NCBI RefSeq assembly: GCF_001625195.1
Contig: NC_054390.1
Span: 4,116,027 to 4,180,026, forward strand
Direction of reading: 5' to 3'
Origin: Drechmeria coniospora
Lineage: Eukaryota; Ascomycota; Sordariomycetes; Hypocreales; Ophiocordycipitaceae
Length of the DNA: 64,000 nt
Under the pieces are notes generated by a model. It was given only the letters and a program-made list of their open reading frames with translations, did not search any database and was not told the DNA's origin. The position numbers were made by a program, and so were the translations under genes. Shown piece by piece: positions 10,655 through 23,538 of the stretch. How positions within the stretch are numbered: the first letter of the stretch is position 1; each line of letters opens with the position of its first letter.

Positions 10655-11652
10655 TGTGTCGGTAGTGTTTGAAAAGGTGGTGTTTGCGGGAGAGAGGGAC
10701 AGAAAGACGACGGCGGACGGGACGTTGTAGGTGCAGCGGGATGGTGTTGACCTGCGGGTATCTGCTGGAGGGGTAATTATGCTGAAGAGATTGCACGGAA
10801 AAGGTGGCGGGATTCCTCACAGAGCCCCGCGCCGCAACCCTAGCGCTGTCGCCTGAGGCAGCTTTTTTTTCATTGCCGGTTCGGCGTTGCTGCTCTCTTG
10901 TAAGGTGACGTTCTGGTAATGCTATTAATTGAACAATATTGCACGCTGCGAATGGAGAACCGGTCAAGTTACGAGCTGCGTACTCGGCTCCAGTATATTT
11001 GCATGTTCACCTTGCTCTATTTATTTTTCCACTCCTGTTGCCGAATTTTGCATTCATTGCGATGCCCAAGTCGACAATGAACCGTCGGCGACGGTCCAAA
11101 GCGAGTAGCCGTAACCAGTTGCTCAGCAACTTGATGAAAACAAAGTAAACGACCATTGTGCACAATATTTTATTTTTACATGTGCACAACATGTGCATTT
11201 GTGCACGCTCACATTTTAACTGTAGTATTTGGGCAAAATGCAGGTGCGTCATCAAAGACTATATCCCTTCTTCCCTCGACGCTTGCTGCATCGTTTGCCT
11301 CGGCCGAGCAAGCCGTCGCTGGACCGGACCAGGCCTAGCGCCGAAGCTGCGAATCGAACGGCACATGCGCACCAACGTGTCCGTGTCTGGGCGGATTTCA
11401 TACGACGAAACAAGTACAGGTGATGGTGAAGCCGACAAAACAAGCGGATGTAGACTGGGAATGACGACATGATGAGATTGGCATACACGTGTGCATATAT
11501 AGCTCTCCACTCCATGCCTGGACCCGTGCCCTTTCTGTATTCAAAAACCTCGCATTACCATCGCCATTTTGTCTTCGCCGACTGGTACGTACACCACGGC
11601 AAAATCGATTCCTCCAAACACAACGTCAAGCGTCAGGCGGACGCAGGTTCGC
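10655..11652. other. Intergenic between eEF1B-beta and ornithine decarboxylase
   Basis: The left part is the promoter and leader of the minus-strand eEF1B gene; the right part is the 3' flank of ornithine decarboxylase. A cluster of short palindromic GTGCAC/ACATGTG words lies at 11157-11210. No gene is supported. Confidence 0.5.
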
Positions 11653-13058
11653 TCAGAGGTTGAGGAGAGCCTTGGCCCCCGGCTCGCTGCAGACGTAGAT
11701 GACGTCGTGGGCGTTGGAGAAGCCGTTAAACTGCGTGGCCGAGCACTTAGTGTAGGCACCCATGTCCTCAAAGTAGAGCCAGTCGCCGACGTCGAGGACC
11801 AAGTGGAAGCGGACGCTCTCGGCGATGCGATCGATGCCGTCGCACGTCGGGCCCCAGACGGAATACTCGACGCCTTCGCGCGGGCCGCAAGGGTAGGCGG
11901 CCGCCGCGTCATAGAGCGTCTGGCCGGCGCGACGCAGTACCTTGGCGGCCGGCTGCTGGTGGTCGAACATGATGCTCGAGAAGTTGCCGTAGACGCCGTC
12001 GTTGACGTAGACCATGTAGCTCTTGGCGTCGCGCGCGGGGTCCTCGACGGTGCGGCGAGCGATGATGTTGCAGGCGATGGTGAAGGCGGCCGAGACGAAG
12101 TAACGGCCGGGCTCGGCGATGATGTCGACGTCGCAGCCGGCGGGGAAGAACTCGTCGAGGGCGTCGCCGAGGACGCGCGCCATGCGCTCAAACGTGTCGC
12201 CGCAGAAGCCACCGCCGACGTCGAGGGTGCGCATGGCGAAGTCGAGGGCGCGGCCGTGGCGGAAGACGGCGTGGGCGTCGCGAACGGCCTTGTAGAAGGA
12301 CGAGGGGTCGGCGGCGCCGGATCCGACGTGGAAGCTGACGCCGACGACGTCGAGGCCGAGCGTCCTGGCGAGGGCCAGCAGCGACTCCGTCGTGTCCATG
12401 GCGGCGCCAAACTTCATGCTGAGACGGCACAGGCTCGACGTGTCGTCCGTCATGATGCGCAGGAAGAGCTCGGCGTCGGGGAAGAGCTTGGCGATCTTGT
12501 GGAGCTCGTCGGCGTTGTCAAACGTCATCTGCCTCACGCCGACCGACTTGACGTATCGAACGTACGAGTTGGTCTTGCACGGCTGGGCGTAGATGATGCG
12601 TTCCGGCGCCGTACCCATGGACAGCACCTGCTCGATCTCCGTCTTGGAGGCGCAGTCGAAGCCGGTGCCGAGGGCGGCGAGGAGGCGCAGAATCTGCCGG
12701 TCGGGGTTGCACTTGACGGCTGGAGACGGGGTTAGGTGTCTGCCGAGCGCACGTTGGATGGACGAGACGACGCACCGTAGAAAGGCTTGACCCGCGGAAG
12801 GTTCTTCTTCCAGCGAATGTGCTGCCGATAGACGTGGCCAAGGTCGGCGACGTAGAAGGTGTCCTCGTCGCCGGGCTCGCAGAGTTCATGATCGATGGCT
12901 TCGACACGGCGGTGCAGCGCCTCGCCGATCAGCTGCTTGGGATCGAGGGCGTCATGATCGAGAGAAAGCGCTTCCGTCACGCGCGGCTTCTTCAACGAGA
13001 CGGGAGCATGATGAACATCTTGGGTGTAGTATTCGACGGCAGCCGTGGCCATAACCAT
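11653..13058 (-). CDS. SPE1: Ornithine decarboxylase
   Basis: Two exons, 13058..12776 and 12719..11653, joined across a 56-nt intron, give 449 residues, normal for fungal ODC. The PLP-binding lysine is Lys97 in AVKCNP, split exactly by the intron. Further landmarks are DCASKTEIE, HVGSG, DVGGGFCG, EPGRYF (phosphate binding) and GPTCDGID with the catalytic cysteine at about residue 387, followed by the C-terminal FNGF. This identifies a group IV fold-III decarboxylase that makes putrescine from ornithine, the first step of polyamine synthesis, in the cytosol as a dimer with shared active sites. The first ATG in frame is 13058; the next is 13052. The frame stays open upstream without an ATG. The leader appears long and pyrimidine-rich and includes an upstream ATG frame, in keeping with the polyamine control known for ODC. 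Confidence 0.96.
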
Positions 13059-14194
13059 ATCCCCGACGACAGATGGGGGAGTAGGAGGGGTCGTGGGGTG
13101 CTCGTCGTTCAACGAGTGCCGTGATGAAGACTCTGTTCCGGACCGGTCGTGTTATGGTGGTCGAAAGCAGTGGCTCACAGATGCCTCGATGGACTGGCGA
13201 GGCCTCCTCGACTCTTCCTCGGCGAGAGGAAGAGAATCTTGGTTCCTCCTATGCGGCAGCTGACGGGAGTCGGACGACGACGGGGGCGGCAGGTGGGGAG
13301 CGTCGTCGAGCGACAGCGGGGCGTCGAAGATGCGTTTAGGAGCGTGCCGCAGCAGTGACGGGAGGGGGAATGACGTTGATGATGTGCGACGTCTTTCGGA
13401 GGCTGAAATCTTGGTCACTGACGAAGGATTCGGCCCGGGGAGCCGTGGCGAAAGGGTTGCCTTTGAGAAGACCAAAGGCAGTCGAGCGAGGTGGCAGGAG
13501 AGACGAAGAGAGACCGTGACTGCGTGTGGGACAAAGTTAGCAAAGCCCGGGGCTTGACGCACGAGCAGGGATGGAGGCGAAGTCGTCGTGGCCGGACGGT
13601 GGATGGACCCATGGACGGAGGCCATACGCTCCCGCGCAGGCAGGCAAGCGACGGCGACGCAGCCATCGTCACGGAAGGGGCCGAGGGCAGTCCAGAATCG
13701 GCGTCGGCGTCAGAGTGAGGGTCGGGGTCAGGGGAGGCTGTGCCCGGGAGGGGGTTCGGCTGGGGCAGCAAATGGCTGTCGTGTCGGACGAAGGGACTCG
13801 CTCACCTGCAGTCTCGAATGCTCCGACGAAGCAACGCTGATGGGGCGAAAAGGGGAGCTCGAGATGGAACGAGCGACGAGCCGGATTTTTCGGGTACGAC
13901 GAGGCGGGATTGGGGAGCAATACGAACTGCTGATGCTGACAAGGGGTACGGCGAAGGTGGTGCAGTGCAGTTCACGGGTGTGGTTGTGTGGTCGATGTGA
14001 GTGAGTGGAAGCAAGCTCTCGTTTTTGTGGTGACGACGTCCTTAGGTTTTGCTGCCCCACCCAGTCAGCGGTGCCGACCAGGCCACGCCACAGCCGGCGA
14101 GAGAAAGATTTTTACGCCTCGCGCCCACCATCCATTGTCCTGCCGTCTCCACTGTTTCAGACGGGTGAACGACTATTATTATTTGCATAGTACC
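13059..14194 (-). other. Probable long leader and promoter of ornithine decarboxylase
   Basis: Pyrimidine-rich on the coding strand and without splice-linked coding sequence. It contains an ATG-initiated open frame of 157 codons (13625..13152) ahead of the ODC start and on the same strand. That frame is serine/proline-rich and looks like leader. If transcription starts upstream of 13625 it would act as an upstream ORF. No start site is known. Confidence 0.35.
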
Positions 14195-14965
14195 TGTACT
14201 TGTATCTGTACTTGTGGGTGTGCAATAATTTAAGTACAGGTACGCCTACTGTATCACCGGAGTTTGGTGTGCGTGTAAGTACTTAAGTGCGGAGGTACGG
14301 AGTGCACTTACTGTACGGAGTATTACTTGCGGACGGATACGAAGTACTGAAAGTACATGCACCAAGAAATACAAGAACGGTTCTATGTACTTACGGAGTA
14401 CGGAGTATGGAATACTGAAGTATCAATACTCCCAGAGGGCTGTAGCTGTAATACTCCGTACGGGGAGTATCACTCAGTAAGTTGGTATGTACCTAAATGT
14501 GCAAGCAATCAAGTAATATGGACTGTACTGTACGGAGTACTTTGATATCGATGTTTCTTATAATTATTTCCCGTACTCCTACTCCTACAGTACATTTAAT
14601 CAATAATTACTTCGTAATTACTCCGTACAGTACTGTACTTAAGTACAGTGACGATACTCTACTGTACAGTACATCCAGAGTAACACCCGCCTAGGTACCT
14701 AGCACCAAAGTACAGCACATGTAAGTACCTACTGTAGTCTGTAGTTGTAGTACTGTATAATAATTCTATACTGTATGTGCAGTAATTCCTGAGGCCGCAA
14801 GTACTTACATCCATAGGTACGTACTTACAGTGCAGTACAGTAAGTATGTTCAACTAGGTACTACGGAGTACATGCACACCATAATAAGTACATGCACGTA
14901 CGGAGACGAATAGTGTACAGTACAGTACTTGCATGTTGGCCTGCGAGTATTGTAAGTACTGTACT
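14195..14965. repeat. GTAC-palindrome island 1
   Basis: AT-richer low-complexity block built from short words around GTAC: TACGGAGTAC, GTACTCCGTA, GTACTTAAGTAC, AGTACATG, CAGTACTG and CTAGGTACCTAG. Many are self-complementary or occur as direct GTAC pairs with a short spacer. No long open frame crosses it. The same vocabulary recurs in the other islands of the window. Confidence 0.8.
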
Positions 14966-16532
14966 TACTTAGGCCTCCCAAGTGTTACAAATGAGTGTTC
15001 TGGCACATGCGAGTACTGTTAGCCATAGCCGTCCTAACCTCACTGCTGCCGTTTACGACTAGAGTGCCAAGTGCTGGTACGCAGTACGAGGTGTGCTTCT
15101 TCTCCCATCCATACAACATCCGCCCACGATACCATACGACATTCCTCGTCCATCCTTCCCGTACGAATCCATCACGCGAGCCCGTCATCGAATCCCGAAG
15201 AGCAAAGGCGAACGAGCAAGGCTTTGCTGACGCCGATGAGAAACAACACATTGGATGGAGCAGTTGCGGAATACGGAGTGGTTGCTCGCTGCAAAATGTA
15301 GGCCACCATCAGGTACGCACCCTGGTGCGGCGGACGGTGATGATTCGAGAGAGTCGACGGGCCTTGAATCTCTCTCCTCGGCCGTCTTCCGTCACCCCTT
15401 CCGTCACCGTCGACAAGAAAAACAACGCATCTTGTAGCGTTGCGAGAGTCGTGGCCGTCGTCCGCAATGCCAACGTCATGCTGCTGACGTGATGACACAT
15501 CCCCTCCCCCCTCCCCCCTCCCCTTTCCCCCTATTCTCACGCAATTATGGCCATGGCCGTTGTCCAGTCTTTGGAATTCGCGCAACGCCACCGCTCCTCC
15601 GTCCGCCGTCAGCTCTGGTATTCTTCCTAGTTCTGTCACTTCCCGTAGGAAGTCATCCCCGACCAAGCCTCCTGCCCGACCCCGCCATCGAAGAGCGCCT
15701 CCAGATTGGGCATGCGGTCCATGGGACGAACCGATCATGAAGCAGTGCATCGTGGGACGAAAGTCCAGCTACTTACGCATCGGTGCCGTGTCCAGTAAGT
15801 GGTGTGCGCCTTGTGCGATTCGCGCTCCTCGGGTCGCGTCGAATTCATCGTCGTGCAGAAGCGTAGGATCGGCATCCGCATCGTGTCCTATCATCCAGTG
15901 AGCGCTCGCCCGCTTCTGGCGACGATGAATCGAACCACCAGTCGTCCGCTGGAGGGCACAGGTCACCACGTGCGCGGGCAAAATCTCAAGCAAAAAGTCC
16001 ATGTGCTCTGCGCTTTAGTCCAGAGATCCAACGCTCAAGGACACTGGTTCTGATAGAACGAGCTCACCTCACGCCTGGCGCCCCCTCCCTGACCGGCTCG
16101 TCGCTTGATGCTTTCGCTCCGCAGCGGCTAGCGGTCAAGGGGTGGGGTGCTGACGTGAAATCTTTCTTCATCTAGCGTTGCTCTGTGATCTCACTGCCAT
16201 GAAGTGAGGCAAGCCTCGGCAGAAAGATGTATCGTATCTGAACGCGTCCGCCAGCCGTCGCCTGCGCGAGGCCAGGGCGGAAATGTAACCGCAAGTCTCG
16301 CCCCTCCGTTCACCATTCTCCGTTCTCGGGCGAGCAAAGTATCTTCTATGCGTTATTTTCGAGAGATGAGTCGCCTATGTGTAAATGCCCGTCCGTGGTT
16401 TCCGTCCGCGTGCACATTTCTTTCTCTCGTCGTCGTATCGTACACTTGCCCGTATGTGACATTTCTCGATGGCCTCCCTCAGGAGCCAATCGTATTGATC
16501 GCCGCCTTCACCTTGGTTGCTGTGTAATCGTG
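14966..16532. other. Intergenic, possible but unproven small genes
   Basis: No gene can be asserted. Two candidates were considered. On the plus strand an open frame at 14995-15492 begins with a signal-peptide-like stretch, but the rest has poor composition. On the minus strand a frame from ATG 16002 ends near 15774 at a GTAAGT donor and can be joined in phase to the frame running to 15172; no family resemblance was seen. Polypyrimidine runs at 15499-15535 and a T/C-rich tract near 16400 look like flanking DNA. Confidence 0.3.
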
Positions 16533-19500
16533 TCACTCCATCGCGGCGCCGGCCACGTTCATCTCCTCAAGCTTCCACGAATCGTCCACCCACGCCTGCT
16601 TCTCGCCCAAGAACGCCACCCGCTCGTCACCCCTCTCCGTCGCGTCCACGAGGAATTTTTGCGCCGCTTCCCTCACCTGCTCCTTCGTCACGTCCAGGAG
16701 CTGCTCCCTCCGCTTCTGCTTCATCTCTTCCGTGATTCCCGACAGAAACTTGCCCATGCCCTCCTGGTTGACCGCCTTCGGCGCGTCGACGCTCTGGAAG
16801 ACCGATATCTTGGCCTCCTCGAGGTCGCGGTCTGTCCACTCCTTGTCGACGGCCCAACGGCCGGCGTTTCGCATGATGCCCAGCGTGTTCTGCGGGTTGG
16901 GGTCCCGATACGAGTAGAAGCCGAAAAGGCCCTCGAGCGGCTTGCAGAGCGCTCCACCACCGTAGGCACCCCCCTTTTCGCGAATCTCGTGGTGCAGATG
17001 CTTGTGCGTCAGCAGCTGCGAGAGGATTTGCAGCGGCGCGCCCTCGGGAGACGTGTATGACACTGTCGGCACCGAGAGACCTCCGTAGTACACCTGGTAC
17101 GGCAACGGGAAGAAGGATTTCCTATCTGTCGGCATCGACCGAGGCGCCACATCCTTCGTCCGGGTTCCGCTGGGCAGCCTACCGACAAACTGCTGCAGCG
17201 AATGGGCGTTGTCCTTGACGCTCTCGGAGCCGCACGTGATGGCCGAGCGCATGTTGCTGGCCAGTGCAAACCCTTGGATCCGCTTCAACTTGTCCAGGAT
17301 GTCCTCGAGCTTGTCGGACTCCGGTCTTCCCGCCAGTCTGGTCACGAGCTTCACCTGCGAAAGCCCAGCGACCTGTTGCCTCAGCCAAGCACTGCGCGTC
17401 AAGCTCGATTCGGAGTACCCGACGGCGAAACGGTGGCCGGACGATGCGATGTCGTTGACGACGCCGTCTGCCGACGCCTGCAGCAGCTGCCGCACCCGGA
17501 GTGCAGCCTCGGGACTGTCGAAGTTCGTCTCCAGAACCAGCTTGCTCAAAATATCGTACATGACAGATACGTTTCTGTCCAGAGCCATGCCTGTGAAGAT
17601 GATGCCCTCGCTCGCCCGGCGAAAGTCTGTCGGTGACGGTGTCGAGTGGTAGCCGACGGAAACGCCACCAGTCTTGAGCTTTATGGCATCTTCCAACTGT
17701 TCCATCGTCATGTCCTTGGTGCCCAGGCGCATGATGCTGTCTGTAAACAGAGGTATCAGCTCCCGCAGGTCGTCTGGCAAGTTCTCCAGTGTGTTGATGG
17801 CGCGAAAGTAGGTCAGTCCGTTGGTCGGTGCCTCGCGCCACTGGATCGAGGTCCCCGCGATGTTTTCATCCCTCAGCGCGATGGGCTCGTGAGATCGGGG
17901 AATGTCCTTCACGTGAACCGTGGGGAGACAGCTGAGATCCTCCGTGTTGGTCTTGCTCTGCTCCATCAAAAGTGCCTCTTCTTGTCTCTCGAATTGCTTC
18001 CGCGCCTTCTCCTCACCTCCGGCCTTTTGGATCGCTTCGTTGATCTTATGCGACAGCCTTTCCTGCTCCTCTTGGACCAGCTCTTCGCCAAAGGTGGCCG
18101 AGGGAGCCATGGTAAACGATAGCGTGCGGTCGTTGAGCAGATACTTGTCGATTAGCCCTTCAAGGTAGCCACCTTGGCCGAGCTTGCTTTGAAACGCACC
18201 GATGGTATCATTCCAGGCGAGAGAGTCGAAAGGATCGGTGCCGTTGAACCACCTCGGCTTCAGCCTGTTGAGCATGGAGAAGCCAAAGTTGGCCGTCTTG
18301 TGCTTGAGAGAGAGCTCCAGCTGGTGCAGGGCGCCATCAATCTTGGTTTGGTCAAAGCCGTTGTCCCGGGCAGAGCGCAAAATTTCCTGCACCTTGCCCT
18401 TCAACTTGGACACATCTGCCTCTTGAACACCGGTGAGGCCGATGGAGAAGATGCCGCGCTTCGCCGAGCTATCGTAACCGGCGTTTGGGCTCCAGTCAGC
18501 GCCCATGCCAGCCTCGATCAGGCCCCGATACAAGGGCGAGCCGTATCCATCCATCAGCAGAGTTGATAGGAGAGCGAGAGAGAAGGACTCCAGCACGTCC
18601 GTCGTGTCGCCGGTGATCCAGGACACGGATGTCTTGTACTGTCGCTGGACGTCAACAAGCGGATCAAGGGGGCCATGCAGGGTGACCTCTTGGGGGCCGT
18701 TCAGTTCGACCGGGACGTGGATGGTTTTGTCTGCCTGGATTCTGGCAAATGCCTGGAGCCTATCGTTGATCTCCTGCAGATGGTCGGCCAGAGGCATATC
18801 CCCGTACGTGAACAGCTTGGCGTTGCTCGGGTGGTAATTTTGAGAGTGGAACTCCTTCAGCTGCTCGTACGTGAGCTCCGTCATCTTCTGAGGGTCACCG
18901 CCAGAGTTGTTGATGGCGGGGAAGATGTGGTCTTGAAAGCGAATGTAGTAGAGGTAGCCTGCGTCCGACATTTGGCCCTTCATCTCGTTGTAGACGACGC
19001 CCTTGAACACCAGTTTCTTGCTCTCTTCCGTCTCTCCCGTAGGATTCTCCGGCCCGATCCTCCATCCTTCTTGCGAAAAATCCGACTGCTTCAGCAGCGG
19101 GTGTAGGGTCGAGTCAAGGTAGACGGACATGAGGTTCTTGAAGTCCTGGCCGTTGGTCGTCGCGAAAGGGTAAAAGGTGTGGTCCGAGGCCGTGAGGGCG
19201 TTCATGAAGTTCGATAGGGTCCGGGGTAGCATCTTGAAGAAGGGGTCTCGAATCGGGTACTTCTGGCTCCCGCAGAGCGTCGTGTGTTCGAGAATATGGG
19301 GGATGCCGGTGTCGTTTGGCGGGTTCGTCTTGAACCCGATGGAGAAGACATTATTGCTGTCCTCGCGCGCAATGTGCAGATAGTCGGCACCCGTCTTGTC
19401 GTGTTGAAGGTGCAACGCCGTCAGCTCCAGCTCAGGCACGTGTTTGGCGCGCACAAGGGTGAAGCCATGAAGCTGTTCGCCTGCCTTTGGATACTGCGAG

Positions 19501-19547
19501 AGCTCCGTCACGGCCTTGCGGGCCGCATTGGCGGCGTTTCGTAGCAT
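16533..19547 (-). CDS. CYM1: Mitochondrial presequence protease Cym1/PreP (M16C)
   Basis: A single uninterrupted exon of 1004 codons, the normal length of this family. The inverted zinc-binding motif HxxEH is HILEH at residues 84-88, in the context [21 protein letters not shown]; the downstream domain halves contain [15 protein letters not shown] and YPSN-type conserved segments. The N-terminus ([16 protein letters not shown]) is basic, amphipathic and lacks acids early, as expected of a mitochondrial targeting sequence. Cym1 works in the matrix or intermembrane space, degrading cleaved targeting peptides and other short unstructured peptides inside a closed chamber formed by its two halves. 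It is divergent from the taxilin gene with an 890-base gap. Nothing suggests damage. Alternative: none realistic. Confidence 0.95.
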   Translation of the reverse strand: MLRNAANAARKAVTELSQYPKAGEQLHGFTLVRAKHVPELELTALHLQHDKTGADYLHIAREDSNNVFSIGFKTNPPNDTGIPHILEHTTLCGSQKYPIRDPFFKMLPRTLSNFMNALTASDHTFYPFATTNGQDFKNLMSVYLDSTLHPLLKQSDFSQEGWRIGPENPTGETEESKKLVFKGVVYNEMKGQMSDAGYLYYIRFQDHIFPAINNSGGDPQKMTELTYEQLKEFHSQNYHPSNAKLFTYGDMPLADHLQEINDRLQAFARIQADKTIHVPVELNGPQEVTLHGPLDPLVDVQRQYKTSVSWITGDTTDVLESFSLALLSTLLMDGYGSPLYRGLIEAGMGADWSPNAGYDSSAKRGIFSIGLTGVQEADVSKLKGKVQEILRSARDNGFDQTKIDGALHQLELSLKHKTANFGFSMLNRLKPRWFNGTDPFDSLAWNDTIGAFQSKLGQGGYLEGLIDKYLLNDRTLSFTMAPSATFGEELVQEEQERLSHKINEAIQKAGGEEKARKQFERQEEALLMEQSKTNTEDLSCLPTVHVKDIPRSHEPIALRDENIAGTSIQWREAPTNGLTYFRAINTLENLPDDLRELIPLFTDSIMRLGTKDMTMEQLEDAIKLKTGGVSVGYHSTPSPTDFRRASEGIIFTGMALDRNVSVMYDILSKLVLETNFDSPEAALRVRQLLQASADGVVNDIASSGHRFAVGYSESSLTRSAWLRQQVAGLSQVKLVTRLAGRPESDKLEDILDKLKRIQGFALASNMRSAITCGSESVKDNAHSLQQFVGRLPSGTRTKDVAPRSMPTDRKSFFPLPYQVYYGGLSVPTVSYTSPEGAPLQILSQLLTHKHLHHEIREKGGAYGGGALCKPLEGLFGFYSYRDPNPQNTLGIMRNAGRWAVDKEWTDRDLEEAKISVFQSVDAPKAVNQEGMGKFLSGITEEMKQKRREQLLDVTKEQVREAAQKFLVDATERGDERVAFLGEKQAWVDDSWKLEEMNVAGAAME

Positions 19548-20438
19548 GGCGTTGGAGAGCAGACAAGAAGGAAGAGGAAGGCAGCACTAGCGGTGAAGCA
19601 TGGGTGATCAAACGGGCGTGACGCCTACCGGTGCCGAGTTGTCGTCGTTATGATTCTGGCACACGAGCGGTCTGTGGCGACGAACCAGAATATTATGCAG
19701 CTGGTCGGTTCCGTGCAGCCCATAATGTTACTCGGTAATTAATGAAATATTCGGTAATTAATACATGTACAGTACAGTACTCCGTGCAGGTAATAATTAC
19801 TACTCTAAAACACGACTGTACGATTAGTCATGCGATCAGTGCTGGTGGGACCGTTCGATTTCTCCTGTTAGCAGAAAACCGTCAAGCCTGTGCCGGCAGT
19901 ACCCACATCGCCTGTATCTCACTAACGCACAGCCTTGTTCGCCTCACTTCGTCGCTGAAAACTACGTTGTAGTACTCTCGACCAACAACCCACGCGTCAT
20001 TGAAAGCCGCTCTAGCCAACGGCGAGCGCCCAAAGTCGCTTGAGCATTTGGATTATCCTCGCTGCACAGCATTTGATATCCTCAGGCACCGGTGGGCAAT
20101 TTGCTCGCTCGCGGATGGTACGGATATTCTGCTGGTCATCCGGGCCCAGCGTTTTGGCTGAACGGCGGCACAAACGGTTCTAACCTTGCCACCACAGGTT
20201 GCTGCTATCTGACCTACCTGGTCTATCCGATACCCACGACTCGCAATTTCTGTTGCGAGGCGTGCCGATCTCGACTCCGCCGACGACGACGGTCGCCGCC
20301 GGCAGCATTACGGCCACCTGTATGTTTGTGGACGTACCCTGACCATCGATCGCCGGGCCGCCTCATTCGTTGATGTGACGGCAAATCGAATGCGATCCAA
20401 CCCGTGGCCAACCGACGTGTCGATACATCTCTACGGAA
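19548..20438. other. Divergent promoter region, CYM1 and taxilin-like gene
   Basis: Both flanking genes are transcribed outward from this 0.9-kb gap. A small patch of GTAC words and AATTA repeats lies at 19736-19806. No gene is supported. Confidence 0.5.
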
Positions 20439-22033
20439 ATGCCTCCCAGTCACGTTGAACCAGCCCCGACCAACAGCAATGGCGGACACCCTCCGCCACC
20501 GCCGCCCGCGGCGGGGAAAAAGCTAAAGGGCAAGAAAGCCATGGATTCTACCGAGGCATCGAGGCTGCTGCAGGCCCGAATCTCGCAGTTGGAACAAGAC
20601 GCCGCTGGGGAAAAGGATCAAGAGATCGAGATGGGTCCGTGGCCTCCCGCCGACCTCTCGTCCTGACTCGAACGATTGCTGACATGGACGTGGAAGAGCG
20701 CGAAATCAAACGAGCCAACCGCGAACTGATGCATCAGGTCTCGAGGATGGACGATATGCAAAAAATTGACCATCTCACGAAGCGCTCGAGCGAACTCCTG
20801 GCCGACATGCGACGCCTCGAGAAGGAGAACCTGAGGAACAAGAAGCGCGGAGACGCGCTTCAAAAGGAACGTGATACCAACAGGACCGAACTGAGCAAGA
20901 CGGTCGGTCTGAAGGAGAAATTAGAAAAGCTGTGCCGCGAGCTACAGCGAGACAATAACAAGATGAAGGTAGGCCGTTGTGCACCACCGTGGTTGGGCGT
21001 GCGTGGCGGATGCTGACCTTGAGCCCCGCGTCCAGAACGAGAATAAAGAGCACCAGACGACGCTCAAGCGTTTCAACGTAAACTGGGATGAGAAATACGC
21101 CGCTCTCTTGGCCAAGCTGGAAGGCTATCAAGAAGAGAAGGACACCCCACGGAAGCACGTCGTGGACATGGAGGTGGACGAACTGTAGGGTGCCCCAGCA
21201 TCGCCTCTGGTCTTTGGACAACGTTGTTGATCGAGCTCTGCAGGTTTCGCGTTCGCTTCAAGTCCTTCATCGAGCAGTATGAGCTCCGGGAGTTGCACTT
21301 CCACTCCCTCATGCGCACGAAGGAGCTTGAAGTACAACATCACCTGGCCCGCTATGAGCGAGAAAAGAAGAACGCCGAGTCGGAGTCGAACAAGGCTCGC
21401 CATCTCCAGTCGCAAGTTCAAGCGTTTACCAAGACGGAGACGGAACTTCGCAACCAACTCAACGTCTACGTCGACAAGTTCAAGCAGGTGAGTGGCCGTC
21501 CCTCGACTGCGACGCACGTCCCTCCCCCGGCGTTCTCTGACTCCCTCCAGGTCGAAGATACGCTCAACAACAGCAATGACCTCTTTCTCTCCTTTCGCAA
21601 GGAGATGGAGGACATGTCGAAGAAGGGGAAGCGGCTCGAAAAGGAGAACGAAGGTCTCAAGCGTCAAAAGGATGCGACGGCAGCCAACATCATCCGCATG
21701 GCGGAGGAACGCCAGGAGTGGAAGAGAAAACTGGACGCGGCAGACAAGAAGACGGCAAAACTGATGAGCATCATCCAGCAGATGCAGCAACAGGGCCGAA
21801 AGGTGCCGCCGACCATGGCCAACACGGTCGAAGCCAACTGCACGAACGGCAGCCAAGGCGCCGTGCGGGGGGACGAGAGCGAATACTCCAACGAGGGCAG
21901 GGAAGGCGAGCTCAGCGAGTTCGACGACGACACGGAAGAAGAACCTCAGCCCGCGGAGCAGCAGGGACGACCCATCACGTACGGACCTGAGCGGCCACCG
22001 CAGCCGCAACCGGCAGTGATGAACGGGCACTAG
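20439..22033 (+). CDS. Taxilin family coiled-coil protein
   Basis: Five exons: 20439-20634, 20697-20968, 21036-21184, 21244-21487 and 21551-22033, giving 447 residues. All junctions keep the frame; the first donor is the less usual GTCCGT but a CTGAC branch site follows. The N-terminus is Pro-rich and Lys-rich (about 1-40); residues 45-350 are heptad-rich coiled coil with taxilin hallmarks: KLEKLCRELQRDN, FKSFIEQYELRELHF, ELEVQHHLARYE, and SNDLFLSFRKEMEDMSKKGKRLEKEN. The C-terminal 80 residues are acidic and low in complexity. In animals taxilins bind syntaxins and nascent-chain complexes and influence vesicle fusion; the fungal role is not established. Residues 210-245 (after the third exon) are short compared with animal alpha-taxilin. 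The family call is firm from the central motifs. Confidence 0.87.
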
Positions 22034-22794
22034 GAGGCCGCCATCTCGGCCGTTCACTCGGGATTGCACGGCTCGGGCGGGCATCAGGAGGGGTGGCACG
22101 GACATGGTGAGGCCCTGATGCTTCTGTCGCTGCTGGACCTGCTGCGACGGCAGCGGTCGGATCCCTTGCCTGTCGACGAGCTCGTGGCCCATATCAGACG
22201 CCATGCTCCTGGTGCCGTCAGGATACCGGACACGGGCGATATGACGGTCGAGGCGAAGCGGCGGGTGCTCGCTGATCTCGAGTCCTGGATATCCCTTCTC
22301 GCCTTGCCTCCATCTCCGTGACACGGGAGGCGGCGGCGGCGTTGACCTGTTCTGCCGCGTCGTATCGTGTCGAATCGAGACGGACAAGACAAGACGAGGC
22401 GGGGCGAGGCGAGGCGGGGCGGAGGGATGGGTTGTATGTTTACGGAGTCGTTTCGATGTACCTACGTTGTTGACGTTTATAAGCAAACAAAGTGACGGCC
22501 TGTGGCTGTCGTCTTGTTATTATTCTTGCTTGTATCTTTCGCCGATCCACATCCCAGATCACTTGCTCGCCTGTCAAAGTGAATCCATGGGTTGCCCTGT
22601 TCATGAGGGGATACAAGTTTTGATGGAGATGGCTCATTCGCCTCCCAACCATGAGCATTCCACGTCAATGAGATACAATGATACTTTCCGTTGTCATGAA
22701 TGAAGCCGGCCTGTCATTTCCATAGGTAGATACTGCATACCGCATGCGGCCACTTTTTCGGATTGAATAATGTATACCTTTCAGTTTTTGCTTG
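22034..22794. other. Intergenic downstream of taxilin-like gene
   Basis: Probable 3' UTR and flank of the taxilin gene, with GGCGA-type short repeats near 22396-22425. An 85-codon plus-strand frame at 22064-22321 has no recognisable feature and is likely chance or UTR. Confidence 0.4.
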
Positions 22795-23395
22795 CATTCG
22801 AGTGCGTACGTACTGTGGTTGCCTGCACTTAAGTACTGTACAGCACTGTTGTCATTCTGTACTCATAGCGGGCAGTCGGCCACTGGTACCAAGCATTCCA
22901 AGGTACTACTAAGGAATAAGTAGGTGTGGAATAGAGGTACTCAGTACTCCGTACTCCGTACAGTACACTGTATTCCGGAGTGCTCCATACAGTCCTTCGT
23001 TCCTTCGTTAGTACGGAGTACTAGGCACTTACATACCTAGGTACTTATGTGCACTAAAACTTGTACTTACGGTTGTACCTTAATCCTGGTGACCCTTTTT
23101 TCACCATTTTTTCGGTGATTATAATACGGTGTACGGAGTAATACAGGTTGTCAGTAATAATACTACTAGGTACTTGGTACCTATCTGTATAGAGTGCCCA
23201 CAGTTAAGCCTCCTCTTCAACAGGTACTTAAGTAAGTTATTGTACTTACATGTGCAGTACGAGCGCCCCGTACCTGTCGCTAGACACTAGAGTTCGGTAC
23301 GGAGCATTATTACGGCGCCAGGTACCAAGGAAGTGTGTAAGTACCTGTCTCTGGTACGTACATCTACAGTAATTACTTAGTTCTTAGCTCACCAC
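22795..23395. repeat. GTAC-palindrome island 2
   Basis: Dense in GTACTCCGTAC, TACGGAGTAC, GTACTTAAGT, CCTAGGTACTTA and GGTACC words, AT-richer than its flanks, without open frames. It ends about 150 bases before the STE24 start codon, so it probably lies in or next to that promoter. Confidence 0.8.
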
Positions 23396-23538
23396 AGCGG
23401 TGCACGTCATAATATTAACCAATACCAAGGACACCTGTCTTTGGCCGATTTCTCCTTTTTGAATCTTCAACCACCCAAATTTCTAAGTACCTCTCCGTCG
23501 TCGACGAGACAATTGCGCCCGCCATTGTCGTCATCGTC

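Noticed and set aside
11320..11400. tRNA-like GTTCGATTC on the minus strand
   Set aside because: The would-be T stem does not pair and no D or anticodon arm fits around it. Other TTCGA words in the window also failed.
13059..13112. N-terminal extension of ornithine decarboxylase
   Set aside because: The frame is open to a TTG at 13112 with no ATG before 13058. The extension is Pro/Thr-rich and unlike ODC.
14995..15492. Secreted protein on the plus strand
   Set aside because: It begins like a signal peptide, but the remaining 130 residues have poor composition, lack motifs, and the frame lies in low-information intergenic DNA.
15172..16002. Two-exon minus-strand gene
   Set aside because: A GTAAGT donor and an in-phase acceptor can be found, but neither half resembles a known family and the second half becomes low-complexity. 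Needs transcript evidence.
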